Of a DNA stretch of 64,000 bases, positions 42,809-51,600 are shown piece after piece. A program made the position numbers and the translations under genes. The DNA comes from Flavobacteriaceae bacterium MAR_2010_72 (GTDB lineage: Bacteria; Bacteroidota; Bacteroidia; Flavobacteriales; Flavobacteriaceae). Position 1 is the first letter of the stretch. Every line of letters starts with the position of its first letter. Below the pieces are notes generated by a model that saw nothing but the letters and a program-made list of their open reading frames with translations, ran no database searches and was not told the DNA's origin. The stretch spans positions 1,550,001-1,614,000 of the forward strand of contig QXCW01000002.1 of assembly GCA_003550275.1 (NCBI GenBank). Reading direction: 5' to 3'.

Positions 42809-44725
42809 CTAATCCTTCAATATATAAAAATAGGAACGTCTATTTAATTGGTGTTGTTCTTCAGTACATTTCACCCCATTTGAACAGTCATTCAATAATT
42901 GAGATTCACCGTAACCTATAGCACTTTCAATGCGTTCTGGTTCTATTCCGCGTGACAATAAATACTCTTGAGTAGATTTTGCTCTACGGTCAGATAATTT
43001 CATGTTATAGCGGTCGCTACCTCTACTATCAGTATGAGATTCAATCTTGATCACCATATTTGGGTGAGCACGCATCACATCAACAATGTTTTCCAACTCA
43101 TATTGGGCATCGGTTCTAATATTCCATTTATCAAAATCAAAGAAAATAGGATTGATTACAATTTGATTGTCCCTGATTAAGGGTACTAGCTCTAAATCAA
43201 GCGTATTATTGTCGCCATTTACGTCACCTGAAACAAATTCTTTGTAATCACTCTTATAATCAGTCTTTTCAGCTAAAATAGTATAGGTTGTGGCACATTT
43301 AATTTTAAATGAATATTCACCTTTAGTATTCGTGCTTAAGGTATCTATAACCTTACCGCTTTTATTAATTAATTTAACGGTAGCCATAGAAATAGGTTCT
43401 TTTGTTAAACTATCCCTTACTACACCTCTAACCATTTGGGAACATCCAATAAATTGATACAAATCGTCACTACCAGCACCTTCAGGGCGGTTTGATGAGA
43501 AGTAGCCAATTTCAGTATCGGAATTCACAAAGAAACCAAAATCGTCATAACCAGAGTTATAAGGAGCACCCAAATTTTCAGATTGAGCTTCGGCATCTTT
43601 TAATATATTGGATTTGAAAATATCCAGAAATCCTAAATTAATATTACTATCTGATGAAAAGTAGAAGACACTATCTTTTGCTACAAACGGAAACATTTCT
43701 CTTCCAGTAGTATTGATAGTTGGCCCTAAATTAATTGGTATTCCATATTCATTTTTGGAAGCATCGATTATTTCAACACTGTAGATGTCAGTATTTCCAA
43801 ATCCGCCTTCACGATCCGAAACAAAATATAACGTTTTGTTATCTGGACTTAAGGCTGGATGTCCTGTTGAGAACAGTTTACCATTAAAAGGCAATTCAAC
43901 AATGTCTTTCCATGTACTGTCAACTAAAGTTGCTTTATATATTTTTAAGTGCGCCGTACCTTGGCGATCAGTTTTTAACTGATTTCGTTTGCTAACGTTA
44001 TCTCTAGTGAAATAAATTGTTTTACCGTCGTTGGTGATGGCGATATTAGCTTCATGATAATCTGAATTAATACCAGAGGCATCAATGGTTTTTACGTTTC
44101 CAAAGGTGTTTTTACCATCTTTTTCAGTAATGGCTGTTTCATAAAGATCTAAAAATGGTTCACCATTCCAGTCATAAACTTTGCTCTTAGTATTTCTGGA
44201 AGATGAAAAGTACAGTTTCCCATCTTTCTCATATGCTCCAAAATCTGAATATTTTGAATTGATTTCCAGTCCTTCAACAGTTACATATACCTTATCATCA
44301 TTGGCTAATTTTTCATATAAAGCCAAGTTATCATAATCCAATCCTGCAATTCTGTTATCGTCAGGATTCAAGGCTCGATATTTTTCTAACCAAACTATTG
44401 CTTCTTCATAATTCCCTTGGCTTCTTAAGGCTTGCGAATATTTGTAGATATACTCTGGTTCTAAATCTGATTCATGGTGCTTTATTGCTTCACCATACCA
44501 GGTAGCCGACTTATCTGCATTCGAATTATTATAATAGCAGTCGCCTAGTCTTGTTAGGACGTGCTTACTACTATCACCTAATTTTACAGCATTTGTATAA
44601 AATTCTGAAGCTTTTAAATAAGCGAAATCTTTATAAAACTTATCCGCTAATTTTACTTCCTGCTTTTGCGCAAACATAAAAGTAGTACCAAGAGCAATTA
44701 TTAATAGTGTTATTTTTGCTTTCAT
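42809..44725 (-). CDS. OmpA family protein with TPR, PD40 and CarboxypepD-like domains
   Basis: A 638-residue envelope protein. In order: signal peptide (about 1-20), TPR-like helices (about 25-140), WD40-like PD40 beta-propeller repeats (about 155-415, e.g. ALSPDNKTLYFVSDREGGFG), a carboxypeptidase-like regulatory domain (about 430-510) and a C-terminal OmpA domain (about 525-638, SHTDSRGSDRYNMKLSDRRA) that binds peptidoglycan. This architecture resembles PorE and other T9SS-linked OmpA proteins that sit beside PorP/SprF. It is last in the adhesin operon. Confidence 0.88.
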   Translation of the reverse strand: MKAKITLLIIALGTTFMFAQKQEVKLADKFYKDFAYLKASEFYTNAVKLGDSSKHVLTRLGDCYYNNSNADKSATWYGEAIKHHESDLEPEYIYKYSQALRSQGNYEEAIVWLEKYRALNPDDNRIAGLDYDNLALYEKLANDDKVYVTVEGLEINSKYSDFGAYEKDGKLYFSSSRNTKSKVYDWNGEPFLDLYETAITEKDGKNTFGNVKTIDASGINSDYHEANIAITNDGKTIYFTRDNVSKRNQLKTDRQGTAHLKIYKATLVDSTWKDIVELPFNGKLFSTGHPALSPDNKTLYFVSDREGGFGNTDIYSVEIIDASKNEYGIPINLGPTINTTGREMFPFVAKDSVFYFSSDSNINLGFLDIFKSNILKDAEAQSENLGAPYNSGYDDFGFFVNSDTEIGYFSSNRPEGAGSDDLYQFIGCSQMVRGVVRDSLTKEPISMATVKLINKSGKVIDTLSTNTKGEYSFKIKCATTYTILAEKTDYKSDYKEFVSGDVNGDNNTLDLELVPLIRDNQIVINPIFFDFDKWNIRTDAQYELENIVDVMRAHPNMVIKIESHTDSRGSDRYNMKLSDRRAKSTQEYLLSRGIEPERIESAIGYGESQLLNDCSNGVKCTEEQHQLNRRSYFYILKD

Positions 44726-44737
44726 AATGTAATTTTT

Positions 44738-45655
44738 TTAGAAGTATCTTGGCGATTTAACACGTTTAACATTAAACAACTCGAACATTAAGAGTACTTC
44801 ATGAGTACCACTAGTATAGGGTCTTAAATCAGAAAATGGATATTCATAAGCATAACCTATACGTAATTGTTTAGAGATCTGGAAATCTGCTATACCTCCT
44901 AAAGCTCCAGCTCTTTCATCAATTCTATATCCAGCTCCAATCCAGAACACTTCATTGAAAAGGAAGTTTGCCGTAACATCAAATGATAATGGCGCACCGT
45001 TGGTAGCTTTAAGTAAAGCAGCTGGCTTAAATTTAACGTTTTCGCCTAAATCAAATACATATCCTCCCGTAAGGTAATAACTTTGACGCTCTAGAGCTTC
45101 AAAATCATCGTCTCCTACATAATCGGTATTTAAGATTCTAGGAGAAGACAATCCAAGGTACCATCTTTCACTATGCCAGTAAACTCCAGCTCCAATATTT
45201 GGCTTCCATCGATCTTGATACCCATAAATTACAGGGTCGTTAGATTGAGACTGTTGAAACTCCGGGTCAAGACTGTAACTCGTAAAGCCTGCCTTAAGTC
45301 CGAATGCCAATTTTGTATTAGCTCCCGTTTGAATGGTATAAGAGAAATCACCATAGAGATATGAAAAATTTTGATATCCAAGCTCATCATTTATGAATGT
45401 TAGCCCTAAACCAATATTTTCATTTCGCAATGGGGTATGCATAGAAAGCGTTTGTGTAGTAGGAGCTCCTTCAAGACCAACCCACTGACTTCTGTGCAAA
45501 CCAACAATACTTAAGGTTTCTCTACTTCCCGCATATGCAGGGTTAATAGAAACTGTATTAAACATATACTGGGTGAACTGCGGAAGCTGCTGTGCAACTC
45601 CTGTCCAGCAACTGAACAGTATAAAAGCGATTATGTTAAACTTTATTAACTTCAT
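44738..45655 (-). CDS. PorP/SprF family T9SS membrane protein
   Basis: A 305-residue outer-membrane barrel with a signal peptide (about 1-21, cut before QQLPQFTQYMFN). The start of the mature part, the NPAYAGSRETLS motif and the HRSQWVGLEGAP segment are diagnostic of the PorP/SprF family. In Flavobacterium johnsoniae SprF is needed for the surface delivery of SprB, encoded just upstream. Here too the gene directly follows a giant type B cargo, so it is probably the dedicated partner of that protein. Confidence 0.92.
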   Translation of the reverse strand: MKLIKFNIIAFILFSCWTGVAQQLPQFTQYMFNTVSINPAYAGSRETLSIVGLHRSQWVGLEGAPTTQTLSMHTPLRNENIGLGLTFINDELGYQNFSYLYGDFSYTIQTGANTKLAFGLKAGFTSYSLDPEFQQSQSNDPVIYGYQDRWKPNIGAGVYWHSERWYLGLSSPRILNTDYVGDDDFEALERQSYYLTGGYVFDLGENVKFKPAALLKATNGAPLSFDVTANFLFNEVFWIGAGYRIDERAGALGGIADFQISKQLRIGYAYEYPFSDLRPYTSGTHEVLLMFELFNVKRVKSPRYF

Positions 45656-45665
45656 AGGTTAAAAT

Positions 45666-48600
45666 TTATTTGGTTCCTACGTAGATTGGCCCTGCAAAAG
45701 GTTTTAATCCACTATTTTTTAAATTTATAATGTAATAATATGTTCCTGTTGGTACGGTGTTAGAACTTCCAAAAGAAGATTTAGACGATGTACCATACCA
45801 GTCATTTTGGTAATTAAAGTTCTCATAGATTTTAGCACCCCAACGGTTGAATATTTGTAATTCTATAACGAATCCACATGGCTCAACACCAGTTACACTA
45901 AAGAAATCATTTATATTGTCTCCATTAGGTGTTACAGCTTTAGATATAACTACATCTTCGGCACCGCAAGGGAACACCACGCATTCATCATTGATGGTAA
46001 TTGAAACTTCTACTTCAGTTGGACAAGCCGTATTTTGAAGACTTTCATATCTAAAGGTGTATATACCTAAATCACTTTCTTCAAATCTACCTTCGCTGTC
46101 TAAAAGTGATGATGGATTAAAAATACTTCCATTAATAGTAGCATTCCCAGAGACAACGGTCCAAGTTCCGTCAAAATCATCAACTCCATTTAATAAACTA
46201 AACAAGTCTAAATCAAAATCTTCAGTAATACATACAGTAGTATCAAGAGATGAAACATTTGACACGTTCACATTAATAGCTTGTGTAATAACAGATTGGT
46301 TGCCACACTCATCGGTTACAGTCCAGTTTCTAGTTATCACATAATCTTGAGCATTACCAGAGTAGGTAGAAGACTCATTAAATTGAACAGTTATAGCTTC
46401 ATCTGAAGAACATGCATCCGTAAATGTTAATTGAGGCACACTAGGTATACTATCACAATCTACAGTTATATTTCTGTTCAAGTCCGTCACCAATTCTGGT
46501 GCAGTGGTATCAACAATAGTAATGGTCTGTACTTGAGTTGTAGTGTTACCACAATCATCAACCAATGACCAGGTTCTAGTGATCACACGTTCGTTGGCAC
46601 ATTGACCAGCAGCTTCAGCATCTACATAAGTAGCATCCAAGTTGGTAGAACAGTTATCCGCTTCATCAGAAACGTCACCAGTTATATTAAGATCAAGTTC
46701 ATCCTGATCACATTCAATAGTTAAACTCGCTGGCACAGTAAATGTTGGCGCAGTGGTATCAACAATGGTAATGGTCTGTACTTGGGTCGTTGTGTTTCCA
46801 CAATCATCAACCAATGACCAGGTTCTAGTGATTACACGTTCGTTGGCACATTGACCAGCAGCTTCAGCATCTACATAAGTAGCATTCAAGTTTGTAGAAC
46901 AGTTATCCGCTTCATCAGAAACGTCACCAGTTATATTAAGATCCAATTCATCCTGATCACATTCAATAGTTAAACTCGCTGGCACAGTAAATGTTGGCGC
47001 AGTGGTATCAACAATGGTAATAGTCTGTACTTGGGTCGTTGTGTTTCCACAATCATCAACCAATGACCATGTTCTAGTGATCACACGCTCGTTGGCACAT
47101 TGACCAGCAGCTTCAGAATCTACATAAGTAGCATCCAAGTTTGTAGAACAATTATCGGCTTCATCAGAAACGTCACCGGTTATATTAAGATCCAATTCAT
47201 CCTGATCACATTCAATAGTTAAACTCGCTGGCACTGTAAATGTTGGCGCAGTGGTATCAACAATGGTAATGGTCTGCACTTGAGTTGTTGTATTACCACA
47301 ATCATCAACCAATGACCAGGTTCTGGTGATTACACGTTCGTTGGCACATTGTCCAGCAGCTTCAGCATCTACAAAAGTAGCATCCAAGTTTGTAGAACAA
47401 TTATCGGCTTCATCAGAAACGTCACCAGTTATATTAAGATCAAGTTCATCCTGATCACATTCAATAGTTAAACTCGCAGGCACTGTAAATGTTGGCGCAG
47501 AGGTATCAACAATGGTAATGGTCTGTACTTGAGTTGTAGTGTTACCACAATCATCAACAAGTGTCCAGGTTCTAGTAATCACACGTTCGTTGGCACATTG
47601 ACCAGCAACTTCAGAATCTACATAAGTAGCATCCAAGTTTGTAGAACAATTATCGGCTTCATCAGAAACGTCACCAGTTATATTAAGATCCAATTCATCC
47701 TGATCACATTCAATAGTTAAACTCGCTGGCACAGTAAATGTTGGCGCAGTGGTATCAACAATGGTAATGGTCTGTACTTGAGTTGTAGTGTTACCACAAT
47801 CATCAACCAATGACCAGGTTCTAGTGATCACACGTTCGTTGGCACATTGACCAGCAGCTTCAGCATCTACATAAGTAGCATCCAAGTTGGTAGAACAGTT
47901 ATCCGCTTCATCAGAAACGTCACCAGTTATTGTAAGATCAAGTTCATCCTGATCGCATTCAATAGTTAAACTCGCTGGCACAGTAAATGTTGGCGCAGTG
48001 GTATCAACAATGGTAATGGTCTGTACTTGGGTCGTTGTGTTTCCACAATCATCTACAAGTGTCCAAGTTCTGGTGATTACGCGCTCGTTGGCACATTGAC
48101 CAGCAGCTTCAGCGTCAACATAAGTAGCGTCAATATTTGGAGAACATGAATCTCCTTCATTTGTAACATCACCAGTTAAGGCAAGATCCAAAGAATCTTG
48201 ATCACATTCAATTGTAATATCAGCAGGTACCGTAAATGTCGGAGCTACATTATCTTCTATTTCAAATTTAGCACTAGTTGAACTTGAATTACCACATTCA
48301 TCGGTAGCAGTAAAAGTCACAATAGCACTTCCTGTTTCACTACATCCATCACTTAAACTTGTAAAATTGTGCGTCCATGTAATAGTTGAACAGGATTCGG
48401 TCGCCATAGCACCGGCATTGGTATCTAACCATGCCTGTAACTGTGCTAAATTACCCGCTCCATCACACTCAACAGTTTGATCTGAAGCAACAACAGTTAT
48501 TAAAGGATTTGTAGTATCCTGAACGGTTATAATTTGATTCTCTGAAATTGAATTACCACAAGCGTCAGTAGCCGTCCACGTTCTTGTAATAGTATAGTTA

Positions 48601-51600
48601 CTAGGACAATTACCATTAGTAATAACATCATTAAATGTTACATTAGCAGGACTACAATTATCTGTAGCTGTAGCTGTACCTGTATTACTAGGACTGCTAT
48701 CATCTGGACATTCAATTGTTATATCCGCAGGAATTGTTAATTCAGGATCAATAGTATCTTTTATTAAATAAGTTGCTGTAGTTGATGTAGAATTTCCACA
48801 ATCATCAGTAGCTGTAAAAGTTACAGTAATTGCTCCATCATCACACTTAACATTGGTATCTGAACCATAATCATTTGACCAAGTCACATTTCCACAAGTA
48901 TCACTTGCAGTTGCACCTGCATTGGTATCTAACCAATTTTGTAATGCATTTGGATCAGTTACACCACATTCAATTTCAATATTTTGAGTATTTGAATTGT
49001 CTATTGACGGTGGTGTTGTGTCTACTACGGTAATAGTTTGTACGGCCGTAGAGGCGTTACCACATTCGTCAGTAGCAGTCCAAGTTCTTGTAATTGTTTT
49101 TGTATTTCCACAAGCGACAGTTTCCACATCACTTTCGGTGATGGTCACCGTACCACAGGTATCAGAACCTGTAGCCACGCCTGTATTTGCAGAGGACTCA
49201 TCGTCAGTACACTCTATAGTGACATCGGCAGGAGCCGTGATCGACGGTGGTGTTGTGTCTACTACGGTAATGGTTTGTACGGCCGTAGAGGCGTTACCAC
49301 ACTCGTCAGTAGCAGTCCAAGTTCTTGTAATAGTTTTTGTATTTCCACAAGCGGCAGTTTCCACATCACTTTCGGTGATGGTCACAGTACCACAGGTATC
49401 AGAACCTGTAGCCACGCCTGTATTTGCAGAGGACTCATCGTCAGTACACTCTATGGTGATATCGGCAGGTGCCGTGATCGACGGTGGTGTTGTGTCTACT
49501 ACGGTAATAGTTTGTACGGCCGTAGAGGCGTTACCACATTCGTCAGTAGCAGTCCAAGTTCTTGTAATTGTTTTTGTATTTCCACAAGCGGCAGTTTCCA
49601 CATCACTTTCGGTGATGGTCACCGTACCACAGGTATCAGAACCTGTAGCCACGCCTGTATTTGCAGAGGACTCATCGTCAGTACACTCTATAGTGACATC
49701 GGCAGGAGCCGTGATCGACGGTGGTGTTGTGTCTACTACGGTAATGGTTTGTACGGCCGTAGAGGCGTTACCACACTCGTCAGTAGCAGTCCAAGTTCTT
49801 GTAATAGTTTTTGTATTTCCACAAGCGGCAGTTTCCACATCACTTTCGGTGATGGTCACAGTACCACAGGTATCAGAACCTGTAGCCACGCCTGTATTTG
49901 CAGAGGACTCATCGTCAGTACACTCTATGGTGATATCGGCAGGTGCCGTGATCGACGGTGGTGTTGTGTCTACTACGGTAATAGTTTGTACGGCAGTAGA
50001 GGCGTTACCACATTCGTCAGTAGCAGTCCAAGTTCTTGTAATTGTTTTTGTATTTCCACAAGCGGCAGTTTCCACATCACTTTCGGTGATGGTCACCGTA
50101 CCACAGGTATCAGAACCTGTAGCCACGCCCGTATTTGCAGAGGACTCATCGTCAGTACACTCTATAGTGACATCGGCAGGAGCCGTGATCGACGGTGGTG
50201 TTGTGTCTACTACGGTAATGGTTTGTACAGCCGTAGAGGCGTTACCACATTCATCAGTAGCAGTCCAAGTTCTTGTAATAGTTTTTGTATTTCCACAAGC
50301 GGCAGTTTCCACATCACTTTCGGTGATGGTCACCGTACCACAGGTATCAGAACCTGTAGCTACACCCGTATTTGCAGAGGACTCATCGTCAGTACACTCT
50401 ATGGTGATATCGGCAGGTGCCGTGATCGACGGTGGTGTTGTATCTACTACGGTAATAGTTTGTACAGCCGTAGAGGCGTTACCACATTCGTCAGTAGCAG
50501 TCCAAGTTCTTGTAATAGTTTTTGTATTTCCACAAGCGGCAGTTTCCACATCACTTTCGGTGATGGTCACAGTACCACAGGTATCTGAACCTGTAGCCAC
50601 GCCTGTATTTGCAGAGGACTCATCGTCAGTACACTCTATGGTGATATCGGCAGGTGCCGTGATCGATGGTGGTGTTGTATCTACTACGGTAATAGTTTGT
50701 ACAGCCGTAGAGGCGTTACCACATTCGTCAGTAGCAGTCCAAGTTCTTGTAATGGTTTTTGTATTTCCACAAGCGGCAGTTTCCACATCACTTTCGGTGA
50801 TGGTCACCGTACCACAGGTATCAGAACCTGTAGCCACGCCTGTATTTGCAGAGGACTCATCGTCAGTACACTCTATAGTGACATCGGCAGGTGCCGTGAT
50901 CGACGGTGGTGTTGTGTCTACTACGGTAATAGTTTGTACGGCAGTAGAGGCGTTACCACATTCGTCAGTAGCAGTCCAAGTTCTTGTAATAGTTTTTGTG
51001 TTTCCACAAGCGGCAGTTTCCACATCACTTTCGGTGATGGTCACCGTACCACAGGTATCTGAACCTGTAGCCACGCCTGTATTTGCAGAGGACTCATCGT
51101 CGGTACACTCTATGGTGATATCGGCAGGAGCCGTGATCGACGGTGGTGTTGTGTCTACTACGGTAATAGTTTGTACGGCCGTAGAGGCGTTACCACACTC
51201 GTCAGTAGCAGTCCAAGTTCTTGTAATGGTTTTTGTATTTCCACAAGCGGCAGTTTCCACATCACTTTCGGTAATGGTCACCGTACCACAGGTATCAGAA
51301 CCTGTAGCCACGCCTGTATTTGCAGAGGACTCATCGTCAGTACACTCTATAGTGACATCGGCAGGTGCCGTGATCGATGGTGGTGTTGTATCTACTACGG
51401 TAATAGTTTGTACAGCCGTAGAGGCGTTACCACATTCGTCAGTAGCAGTCCAAGTTCTTGTAATGGTTTTTGTATTTCCACAAGCGGCAGTTTCCACATC
51501 ACTTTCGGTGATGGTCACCGTACCACAGGTATCAGAACCTGTAGCCACGCCTGTATTTGCAGAGGACTCATCGTCAGTACACTCTATAGTGACATCGGCA

